DNA from: a bacterium
GTDB taxonomy: Bacteria > Actinomycetota > Acidimicrobiia > UBA5794 > ZC4RG35
Length of the DNA stretch: 11,302 bases
Direction of reading: 5' to 3'
Assembly: GCA_028819835.1 (NCBI GenBank)
Contig: JAPPKR010000225.1
Coordinates: forward strand, 1-11,302
Under the pieces are notes generated by a model. The model made no database searches. It was not told the origin of the DNA and saw only the letters and a list, made by a program, of their open reading frames with translations. The translations under genes were made by a program, and so were the position numbers. Below are positions 1-5,195 of the stretch, one piece after another (position 1 is the stretch's first letter; each line of letters begins with the position of its first letter).

Positions 1-219
1 GCCCTCCAGGTTCATCCCGAACATACCCATCCGGGCCATCTCGGGAATCAGATGGTTCGGGAACTCCCCCGCTTCCCACCAGGCCCCGACCTCGGGGAGC
101 ACGCTCCTGTTGACGTACTCCCGTACGGTCTTGCCGACCAGGCGCTCGGAATCGGTGAGCAGCCCGGCGGTATCCAGAAAGTCAAGAGGGTCAGGCACTG
201 TCAGGTCCGCCTCGCCCAT
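1..219 (-). CDS. Acyl-CoA dehydrogenase, glutaryl-CoA dehydrogenase-like, N-terminal part only
   Basis: The first 73 residues of a flavin-dependent acyl-CoA dehydrogenase; the rest lies beyond the left edge. It begins MGEADLTVPDPLDFLD, and the stretch DPLDFLDTAGLLTDSERLV, followed by a helix containing TVREYV and then MARMGMFGMNLEG, matches the N-terminal helical domain of this family. The 'DPL...LT..E.....T.R.Y......P......E.GE.P....PEM...G..G....G' spacing is closest to glutaryl-CoA dehydrogenase, which oxidises and decarboxylates glutaryl-CoA to crotonyl-CoA in lysine and tryptophan breakdown. The catalytic base and FAD contacts are not in the window, so the substrate is inferred. The ATG at 217-219 is the natural start, but no good Shine-Dalgarno precedes it. 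It lies 51 bases after the bS22 gene on the same strand and may be read from the same transcript. Confidence 0.85.
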   Translation of the reverse strand, partial: MGEADLTVPDPLDFLDTAGLLTDSERLVGKTVREYVNRSVLPEVGAWWEAGEFPNHLIPEMARMGMFGMNLEG

Positions 220-270
220 TCACGCGCAAAGAAATACACCGTCGAAAGGTAGTCCCTGCTGTCGCAGCGA

Positions 271-363
271 CTACTTCTTGTTCTTATGGCGATTCGCCTT
301 GCGCCGCTTGCGATACTTGTGCCGCGACATTTTTCTGCGACGCTTCTTTACTAGCGAGCCCAT
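271..363 (-). CDS. Small ribosomal protein bS22 (AURKAIP1/COX24-domain protein)
   Basis: A 30-residue, extremely basic protein starting MGSLVKKRRRKMSRHKYRKR; 17 of 30 residues are Lys or Arg. The MGS-[VL]-KKRR-[KR]-M...K.RK signature is that of the short actinobacterial AURKAIP1/COX24-domain proteins. The mycobacterial member was found in ribosome structures as bS22, sitting on 16S rRNA of the small subunit. The ATG at 361-363 is chosen because the family always starts MGS and because AGGAAG lies about 8 bases upstream. An in-frame reading can be extended further upstream to 573, but that extension has no family similarity and runs into thrB. The structured region 364-529 is its likely leader. 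Genes this short are often missed by automatic annotation. Confidence 0.9.
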   Translation of the reverse strand: MGSLVKKRRRKMSRHKYRKRRKANRHKNKK

Positions 364-395
364 AACTGGCTTCCTGGTTGACCGATCGGGACAAT

Positions 396-419
396 TTGCC
401 GGCCCACCCCTGCCGACAA
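396..419 (-). other. Hairpin in the presumed bS22 leader
   Basis: Arms TTGCCGGC (396-403) and GCCGACAA (412-419) flank an 8-nt loop. Read on the minus strand every position pairs, because the one non-Watson-Crick position becomes U-G; read on the plus strand it is a C-A mismatch. The hairpin is therefore better formed in minus-strand RNA, the transcript of bS22, with loop AGGGGUGG, about 33 nt before the bS22 start codon. A role in leader regulation (for example autoregulation by the ribosomal protein) is inference only. Confidence 0.45.
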
Positions 420-439
420 GACACCCCAAAGAATAGCCG

Positions 440-477
440 CCCTTGGTGGACGACCGGAAACCAGCCGAGGGTTTTTT
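440..477 (+). terminator. Intrinsic terminator on the plus strand, with no plus-strand gene before it
   Basis: CCCTTGGTGG (440-449) pairs with CCAGCCGAGGG (461-471) across an 11-nt loop. The stem has ten pairs, including one T-G wobble, and one bulged G, and is followed at once by six T residues (472-477). The wobble position becomes an A-C mismatch on the minus strand and there is no T-tract in that direction, so the element is oriented for plus-strand RNA. It lies between thrB and bS22, which are both on the minus strand. It may end an antisense or small plus-strand transcript, or insulate thrB from antisense reading. Confidence 0.65.
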
Positions 478-529
478 ATCTAAACCTGCCCCAGGAGCGC
501 CGGGAACCCCTTGTTGAGGCCGTTTTCCA

Positions 530-1393
530 TCAGACGATGCCCCGGGAGGCCATTGGAGGGCAGACGATCTCAACCTGATCGCCCAGGGAGGAAGAGAGAG
601 TCTCCACTACTCGACCGGTCTCCGACGACCTGGTGAAGACCAACACGGAAGGGCCGCTTCCCGACCAGGCGGCGTAGACAGCCCCCGCATCCAACGCCTC
701 TCCGATCAACTCCCCCACCGAGGGCCGCAGGCGGGTACGGCTGGTTTCGTGAATCTCGTCTCCCAAGGCGGATTGGAGTACCCCTTCTTCCCCCGAGGTA
801 AGCCCGGCCACCAGGGCGGCCATCCTCGACAGGCTGTTGACCACCGCCGGCAGTTCAAACCGCTCCGGAACCACGCTTCGTGACTCACTCGTGAACAGGC
901 GGAAGGCGGGAACCAGCACCACCAGGCCGTAGGCGTCGCTCATGGTCAGTCTTCGCACCCGGTTCTCGGGGTCCACTAGCACCAGTCCACCGAAGACCGC
1001 GGCGGCAGCGTTGTCGGGGTGGCCTTCGAGGGTGCTTACCCACCTGAACACCTGGTTTGGATCGACCGGCCGGCCCATGCACCGGAGTGCCGCCGTTGCT
1101 CCGGCGGCGTAGGCGGCCGCCGACGAACCGAGTCCGCTGCCCATCGGGACGTGATTGTCCACCTCCAAGCGGAGCGGATGCTCAGAACCCACCGCTGCCC
1201 GAGCCCCGGCCAGCACCGCGTCCGCCGATTCCGGCGGCGGCCGGTGGCGACCGACATGCCGTACCTTCCACCGTTCGCTCCGCCACGCCCGGACCCTGCA
1301 CCGGATCTCCAGCGCCAGCGCCAAGCAGTCGAACCCCGGCCCCAGATTGGCCGAGGAAGCCGGAGCTGAAGCCTCAGACGGAGTCCCGGTCAT
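530..1393 (-). CDS. thrB: Homoserine kinase (GHMP kinase family)
   Basis: Phosphorylates L-homoserine with ATP to O-phospho-L-homoserine, the penultimate step of threonine synthesis, in the cytoplasm. All three GHMP motifs are visible in the 287-residue protein: PASSANLGPGFD at 11-22, the ATP-binding glycine-rich VPMGSGLGSSAA at 82-93, and the C-terminal AWSGSGPSVLVF at 242-253. EGHPDN at 123-128 is also typical of homoserine kinases. The length is a little short of the usual 300 or so. The ATG at 1391-1393 lies inside the end of the transporter gene (20-bp overlap), and GGAG stands 5 bases before it, so the two are probably translationally coupled. The usual partners hom and thrC are not next to it, whereas thrB more often sits with them. 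Confidence 0.95.
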   Translation of the reverse strand: MTGTPSEASAPASSANLGPGFDCLALALEIRCRVRAWRSERWKVRHVGRHRPPPESADAVLAGARAAVGSEHPLRLEVDNHVPMGSGLGSSAAAYAAGATAALRCMGRPVDPNQVFRWVSTLEGHPDNAAAAVFGGLVLVDPENRVRRLTMSDAYGLVVLVPAFRLFTSESRSVVPERFELPAVVNSLSRMAALVAGLTSGEEGVLQSALGDEIHETSRTRLRPSVGELIGEALDAGAVYAAWSGSGPSVLVFTRSSETGRVVETLSSSLGDQVEIVCPPMASRGIV

Positions 1394-2288
1394 AGGGCTC
1401 CACGAAGATGTTCCCCGCCACGGGGATCTTCTCCCTGATGGCTCGCTCGGCCTTGGTGATCGCCTCGGCGATCTCCGGAGTCCCCAGCGACTCGACGAAG
1501 TCGACCTCCACGTTCACCAACAGATCGTCAGGCCCCAGATGCATGGTGAGGAGGCGCCCCACCCCCGTCACCTCGTCCATTCCCACCAGCACAGCCCGGA
1601 TCAATGCACGCTCCTGCCGGCCGGCCGCCTCGCCGATCAACAACGCCTTGATCTCGGCGGCCAGCAGCACCGCCACCACCGCCAGCATGACCCCGATCAG
1701 AAGCGACGCCGCGCCGTCCCACCGGGAGTCCCCGGTTATCGAGGCCATCGCGGTCCCCGCCAGGGCAAAAATCAGGCCCAGCATGGCCGCCGTGTCCTCC
1801 AGGAGGATCACGATCAGGGAGGAGTCCTTGGATTCCCGTATTGCCCGCCACACTGTCTTGGTTCCCCGATGGCGATTGAATTCCCGAAGGGCCACCCCGA
1901 AGCTGATCGACTCCAGCGCCAGCGCCAAGCCCAACACGATGAAACTGGGGGTCAAATCGCCGAGCGGCTCGGCATGGCCGATTGCCTCCCATCCGTGCAG
2001 AAAGGCCCAGACACCCCCTCCGAAGAACAGCATCACGGCCACCAGGAAGCTCCAGAAGTAGACCTCCTTGCCCCTCCCGAAAGGATGGCTGACATCGGCC
2101 GGTTGGCGAGCCGCCCTGCCTCCATAGAGAAGCAAGCCTTGATTGGAGGAATCCGCCACCGAATGGATGCATTCGGCCAGCATGGCAGCCGAGCCGGTGA
2201 TCAGAAAAGTAAAAAACTTCGCCACCGCTATGGTGCTGTTCGCCACCAGGGCGGCAAGCACCGCCAGTCGTGATCCGCCGCTAGCCAC
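1374..2288 (-). CDS. Cation diffusion facilitator (CDF) family divalent metal transporter
   Basis: A 304-residue inner-membrane protein with about six hydrophobic helices (roughly 8-33, 35-55, 76-98, 113-135, 156-183, 190-212) and a soluble C-terminal domain of about 90 residues, the standard CDF layout. CDF proteins usually export Zn2+ or related metals by proton exchange. Helix 2 carries H42xxxD46 (AECIHSVADSSNQ) and the conserved HPFGRGKE follows at 68-75. In helix 5 the motif reads LLEDTAAMLG: Asp165 is kept, but the position four before it, often His, is Ile161, with Glu164 adjacent. This LLED variant is common in a large bacterial CDF branch that resembles SLC30A9/ZnT9, so I do not name the metal. 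The start is a GTG (2286-2288) without a clear Shine-Dalgarno; TAAACT eight bases upstream suggests a leaderless message. The stop overlaps thrB. Confidence 0.92.
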   Translation of the reverse strand: MASGGSRLAVLAALVANSTIAVAKFFTFLITGSAAMLAECIHSVADSSNQGLLLYGGRAARQPADVSHPFGRGKEVYFWSFLVAVMLFFGGGVWAFLHGWEAIGHAEPLGDLTPSFIVLGLALALESISFGVALREFNRHRGTKTVWRAIRESKDSSLIVILLEDTAAMLGLIFALAGTAMASITGDSRWDGAASLLIGVMLAVVAVLLAAEIKALLIGEAAGRQERALIRAVLVGMDEVTGVGRLLTMHLGPDDLLVNVEVDFVESLGTPEIAEAITKAERAIREKIPVAGNIFVEPYDRDSV

Positions 2289-2296
2289 GGGCGAGA

Positions 2297-2302
2297 AGTT
2301 TA
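2297..2302 (-). promoter_or_regulatory. Possible -10 box for a leaderless transporter mRNA
   Basis: TAAACT on the minus strand ends eight bases before the GTG start of the CDF gene, which lacks a nearby Shine-Dalgarno. This TANNNT-to-start spacing is typical of leaderless actinobacterial transcripts. No clear -35 element is visible. Confidence 0.3.
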
Positions 2303-2348
2303 CGTCCCTCGGGGAGGAACATGACGGGTGGTAATTCTCGGGCGGACT

Positions 2349-3128
2349 TCACCACTCCAACTCCCGGACTTCGTCTCTGGTGACCTTTCCTCCCACACGA
2401 CACCTGTCCGGTTCCCACATCAGATCGATCACCGAGGGCCATCCCATCTCCCGTCCCTGAGAGATGCGGACGCGGCCGGAAGGCATGTCCTCGGAGCGCA
2501 GCACCGCGGCAAGGGCCACCGCCGCACTGCCGGTGGCCGGGTCTTCTGTCACCCCCAGGCCGGGAGCGAAGAAACGCGCCTTAACCCTGTGGGGCGGCGA
2601 CATCCAAGCCCACACCAGCGTCATCCCCAGTTCGGGCGGTGGGGATTGAAGGTTTCCAACCTGTTCGGGATCGTCCATCTGCCACACCGAATAGGGAAGA
2701 GGCATGTCCACCTCCCAGGCCCGAGTCGGGGAGCACCACCCCAGGGTCGGGGGAACTTCCTGGGTTCGCACCGGCTGGGCGAAAGGCGGCTCGATCCAGA
2801 CACGGTCTCCGTCGGCGCCGAGTCTCACCTCCCCCACCCCGCAGGTGACACGGTCCACTCCCCCCGGACCGGCCTTGAGCAGCAACCAGGCCGCTCCCAC
2901 CAGGGGATGCCCGGCGAAAGGCAGTTCCGCGACAGGGGTGAAGATACGGATGTGGGGGACCCCTCCCGTCTGCCAGTCTATGAAAATCGTCTCGCTGAAG
3001 CCCAGGTCCGCCGCGATGTCCTGCATCCGCTGGTCGTCGATGCTTACGGTGTCCGCCACCACCCCTAGATGGTTGCCCCCCTGCTCCCCGTCGGTGAACA
3101 CCCTGAGTACCTGGACCGGGCGCGCCAT
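2349..3128 (-). CDS. PhzF-family isomerase/epimerase-like protein
   Basis: A 259-residue cytosolic protein of the PhzF superfamily, which shares the diaminopimelate epimerase fold. Conserved features are visible in order: a start MARPVQVLRVFTD, GFSETIF with the catalytic-type Glu46, PFAGHP at 70-75, FAPGLGVTEDPATGSAA around 187-203, and QGREMGWPS at 224-232. PhzF itself isomerises a phenazine precursor, but most bacterial members have unknown substrates and no phenazine genes are nearby, so no specific reaction is assigned. An upstream in-frame ATG at 3170 would add 14 residues. The ATG at 3126-3128 is preferred because the family starts just before the first beta strand and AAGGTGAG precedes it closely. 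It is 60 bases upstream of the CDF gene and may be its operon leader. It diverges from the small membrane protein gene at 3191. Confidence 0.93.
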   Translation of the reverse strand: MARPVQVLRVFTDGEQGGNHLGVVADTVSIDDQRMQDIAADLGFSETIFIDWQTGGVPHIRIFTPVAELPFAGHPLVGAAWLLLKAGPGGVDRVTCGVGEVRLGADGDRVWIEPPFAQPVRTQEVPPTLGWCSPTRAWEVDMPLPYSVWQMDDPEQVGNLQSPPPELGMTLVWAWMSPPHRVKARFFAPGLGVTEDPATGSAAVALAAVLRSEDMPSGRVRISQGREMGWPSVIDLMWEPDRCRVGGKVTRDEVRELEW

Positions 3129-3151
3129 CTCACCTTGCCCCGGGTGGGCAT

Positions 3152-3167
3152 ACCATGATGGTTGACA
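3152..3167. promoter_or_regulatory. Divergent intergenic region: palindrome touching a TTGACA box
   Basis: The 62-bp gap between the PhzF gene (minus) and the 71-aa membrane protein gene (plus) holds the perfect palindrome ACCAT-G-ATGGT (3152-3162). Its last base begins TTGACA (3162-3167), the consensus -35 for the plus strand. No matching -10 is seen 16-18 bases downstream, so promoter status is weak; an operator role is inference. Confidence 0.25.
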
Positions 3168-3190
3168 CATCCAATGGTCGGAGAGAGGTC

Positions 3191-3406
3191 ATGGCTGAAA
3201 TACTCGGTCTGGATACCCTGGTTGCACAAATGATCCTAGCCATCGGGCTGGCCCTGGTGGCGGGCAACTCCTGGGCCGTCCTCCGTCACTTCCAGGGAAG
3301 ACCCCCTCCCGGCCAGAGAGGGGCTTTCCGGCCTCGACGGGCTGCCTTTCTGATCCTGGCCGGAACGCTGATGGTGATCTGGAGCGCCGTCTCACTCCTC
3401 TCCTGA
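3191..3406 (+). CDS. Small two-helix membrane protein, function unknown
   Basis: Encodes 71 residues starting MAEILGLDTL. Two hydrophobic segments (about 10-31 and 51-69) are joined by a basic, proline-rich loop (RHFQGRPPPGQRGAFRPRR), which the positive-inside rule places in the cytoplasm with both ends outside. The ATG at 3191 is preferred over one at 3155 because GAGAGG lies a few bases before it and the longer form adds only polar residues. I do not recognise a family. It is the first gene of the plus-strand block and ends 55 bases before the ligase gene, which has its own possible promoter, so a functional link to the ligase is not implied. Confidence 0.75.
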   Translation: MAEILGLDTLVAQMILAIGLALVAGNSWAVLRHFQGRPPPGQRGAFRPRRAAFLILAGTLMVIWSAVSLLS

Positions 3407-3446
3407 CCTTGCCGATCACCACAAGCTCCGAACAGCGAGGCGGGCA

Positions 3447-3452
3447 TCTAAT
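3447..3452 (+). promoter_or_regulatory. Possible -10 box for a leaderless ligase mRNA
   Basis: TCTAAT matches TATAAT at five of six positions and ends nine bases before the ligase ATG at 3462, where no Shine-Dalgarno is seen. This fits leaderless transcription. No convincing -35 is visible. Confidence 0.35.
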
Positions 3453-3461
3453 CTCGGGCCG

Positions 3462-4511
3462 ATGAGCGAATGGCCCTTCTCTCCTCCGGTCGCCACCATG
3501 GAAGCCCGCGTCTCGGAGCGTTGGCCCAGGGGATCGTTCGCATACGAGCCCAAGTGGGACGGCTTCCGGGTCCTGGCGTGGAGCGGTCCTGATCCCCGTC
3601 TCTACTCTCGGAACCAAAAGCCGCTGCTGCGCTACTTCCCCGAGCTCGAGCCGGCGCTGGACCAACTCCCGGGGGGCACGGTGGTGGACGGAGAAGTGGT
3701 GGTGGTGTACGGCGACGCAACCCACTTCGACGCCCTGCAGATGCGCATCCACCCGGCCCGGAGCCGTATCACCCGCCTGTCGGAGGAGGTCCCCGCCCAA
3801 CTGGTCGCCTTCGATCTCCTGGCTGTTCGGGGAGAGGATCTTCGGAACCGGCCGTTCTCTGCGCGGCGGCGCCGATTGGAAGACCTTGCCGCCAATCTGA
3901 GGACACCTTGGAACCTCACCCCGACCACCACCGACCAATCGGTGGCCCGTCGTTGGTTCGACGACTATGAAGCGGCCGGGTGCGACGGAGTGGTGGCCAA
4001 ACGGCTGGAGGAGGAGTACGTGAGCGGCAAGAGGAGGATGATCAAGATCAAGCACCGGCGCCACGTGGACTGCGTGGTGGGTGGCTACCGGGTCCACAAG
4101 GACGGGGACAAGATCGGTTCGCTCCTCCTCGGTCTTTACAACTCCGACGGCGCCCTTCACTTCATAGGCCACTGCTCGGGTTTCTCCAATGCCGACCGGG
4201 TGCAGATCCTCGAGCTCTTCGAGAGCCTCCGTACCCCCGACTCCTTCGATGAGGAGGCGAGGGCGCCGGGCGCGGTCAGCCGGTGGTCGACCGAGAAGAG
4301 CATGCAATGGACGCCCGTGCAGCCCGGGGTGGTGGTGGAGGTCAGCTACGACCAGTTGCAGAACGACCGGTTTCGCCACGCAACCCGGTTCCATCGGTGG
4401 CGACCCGACAAACCTGCCCGGGAATGCACCATGGACCAGTTGGAGAGGCCGTCGGGCCCTGGATTCTCCGAAGTGGTGACTGCACGGTCCTTAAGGTCCG
4501 ACTTCACCTAG
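3462..4511 (+). CDS. ligC: ATP-dependent DNA ligase, LigC type
   Basis: Seals DNA nicks through a covalent lysyl-AMP intermediate. The 349-residue protein has the adenylation domain followed by an OB-fold domain and no extra polymerase, nuclease or zinc modules, the architecture of mycobacterial LigC. Visible motifs: motif I YEPKWDGFR with the nucleophile Lys31, VVDGEVVV with Glu78 (motif III), VAFDLL around 115-120 (motif IIIa), DGVVAKR at 175-181 (motif IV), MIKIKHRR at 193-200 (motif V), and a C-terminal RFRHATRFHRWRPDK at 303-317 (motif VI, which belongs to the OB fold). In mycobacteria such ligases back up LigD in end joining and serve in base excision repair. No Ku or primase-polymerase gene is in the window. 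The ATG at 3462 is the only reasonable start. Confidence 0.95.
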   Translation: MSEWPFSPPVATMEARVSERWPRGSFAYEPKWDGFRVLAWSGPDPRLYSRNQKPLLRYFPELEPALDQLPGGTVVDGEVVVVYGDATHFDALQMRIHPARSRITRLSEEVPAQLVAFDLLAVRGEDLRNRPFSARRRRLEDLAANLRTPWNLTPTTTDQSVARRWFDDYEAAGCDGVVAKRLEEEYVSGKRRMIKIKHRRHVDCVVGGYRVHKDGDKIGSLLLGLYNSDGALHFIGHCSGFSNADRVQILELFESLRTPDSFDEEARAPGAVSRWSTEKSMQWTPVQPGVVVEVSYDQLQNDRFRHATRFHRWRPDKPARECTMDQLERPSGPGFSEVVTARSLRSDFT

Positions 4512-4550
4512 GATTCGTTGTCACCCCGATCCCCCAGGGAGTCTTTCAAT

Positions 4551-4694
4551 ATGGAACTGGCCAGCCAACTGAGCTTCATTTCCGTCGGGATCGGGATAAT
4601 CATGGTCATCTTGGGCCTGGTGAAATACTTCAAGCAACGCGCCGCGCTGAAGAGAATGCAGGCGGAGGGTCCACTGGAAAGCAATGAGCCATAG
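4551..4694 (+). CDS. 47-residue single-helix membrane protein coupled to the cytochrome gene
   Basis: A short reading frame starting MELASQLSFISVG, with one hydrophobic helix at about 8-26 and then a basic stretch (KYFKQRAALKRMQ) and an acidic tail ending SNEP. AGGGAG lies about nine bases before the ATG. Its last 11 bases overlap the start of the cytochrome c lipoprotein gene in a different frame, which suggests translational coupling. The topology (short outer N-terminus, basic cytoplasmic side) recalls small accessory subunits of respiratory complexes such as CcoQ-like proteins, but there is no sequence basis for naming it. It is too short for many gene finders. Confidence 0.65.
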   Translation: MELASQLSFISVGIGIIMVILGLVKYFKQRAALKRMQAEGPLESNEP

Positions 4695-5130
4695 AGGAAG
4701 ACAGGGACTTCGAATCGCGCTGACTGCGGCTTCTCTCTGCCTCTTTCTGGCTGGATGTGGCGAAGAACGCCCCGAGAACGATCCGCAAGTATTCCACATA
4801 GCGGCCCCTCCCCTCTCCGAGACAGCCCTACTGGGCGCTGAACATTTCATTGCCCACTGCACCGAGTGTCATGGCGCAAACGCCGGAGGGACCTCAGAAG
4901 GCCCCCCGTTGGTGCACATCTATTACGAACCCGGTCACCATGCCGACATCAGCTTCCACATCGCCGTACGACAGGGAACCCGTCAGCACCACTGGGAGTT
5001 CGGCGACATGGATCCTGTCCCCGGCCTCTCCGACGAGGAGGTGAACGAGATCATCTGCTACGTGCGAGAGTTGCAGTACGCCAATGACATCTTCACCGAC
5101 CCTGCTGGTCTGGCTGCCTGCCAGTCTTGA
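4684..5130 (+). CDS. Lipid-anchored c-type cytochrome, single haem
   Basis: A 148-residue exported electron carrier. A basic N-terminus and hydrophobic core lead to the lipobox LFLAGC, so signal peptidase II would cleave before Cys25 and leave a lipid-anchored protein on the outer face of the membrane. The haem-binding CTECH is at 59-63, with His63 as proximal ligand. Met109 is the only methionine after the start and is the likely distal ligand, in FGDMDPVPGLSDEEV, followed by the typical C-terminal helix EEVNEIICYVRELQ. The segment between is rich in His (85, 86, 92, 102, 103). No oxidase or reductase genes are nearby, so the redox partner is unknown. It overlaps the 47-residue membrane protein gene by 11 bases. 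Confidence 0.9.
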   Translation: MSHRGRQGLRIALTAASLCLFLAGCGEERPENDPQVFHIAAPPLSETALLGAEHFIAHCTECHGANAGGTSEGPPLVHIYYEPGHHADISFHIAVRQGTRQHHWEFGDMDPVPGLSDEEVNEIICYVRELQYANDIFTDPAGLAACQS

Positions 5131-5180
5131 CTGCCTGCTAGTTCCCGGTCCGTAGAGGGCACGGTATTCGAGGCGCCGCC

Positions 5181-5186
5181 TACTCT
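5181..5186 (+). promoter_or_regulatory. Possible -10 box before the mechanosensitive channel gene
   Basis: TACTCT ends nine bases before the ATG at 5196, the same spacing as at the ligase gene. It is followed by AAGGTGG, which could instead act as a ribosome binding site, so leaderless transcription is only one reading. Confidence 0.3.
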
Positions 5187-5195
5187 AAGGTGGCG

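Noticed and set aside
84..97. Inverted repeat CCCCGA-CC-TCGGGG inside the acyl-CoA dehydrogenase gene.
   Set aside because: Six-base arms in high-GC coding sequence are expected by chance.
472..478. A slippery heptamer A-AAA-AAC on the minus strand followed by a hairpin, resembling a -1 ribosomal frameshift site.
   Set aside because: No credible gene spans it on the minus strand; the A run is simply the complement of the plus-strand terminator's T-tract.
380..478. A 6C small RNA on the plus strand, suggested by C-rich loops and a terminator.
   Set aside because: Only one hairpin has a C-rich loop, without six consecutive C residues, and that hairpin pairs better on the opposite strand.
364..573. 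N-terminal extension of the bS22 reading frame up to an ATG at 573.
   Set aside because: The extension has no family similarity, overlaps the thrB end, and the short form has its own ribosome binding site and the conserved MGS start.
1155..2273. Long plus-strand reading frame opposite thrB and the CDF gene (372 codons).
   Set aside because: It is the high-GC shadow of two clear genes; its translation is rich in Arg, His, Gln and Pro without any domain or ribosome binding site.
5110..5124. Hairpin CTGGC-TGCCT-GCCAG at the end of the cytochrome gene as a terminator.
   Set aside because: A five-pair stem inside the coding region and no T run after it.
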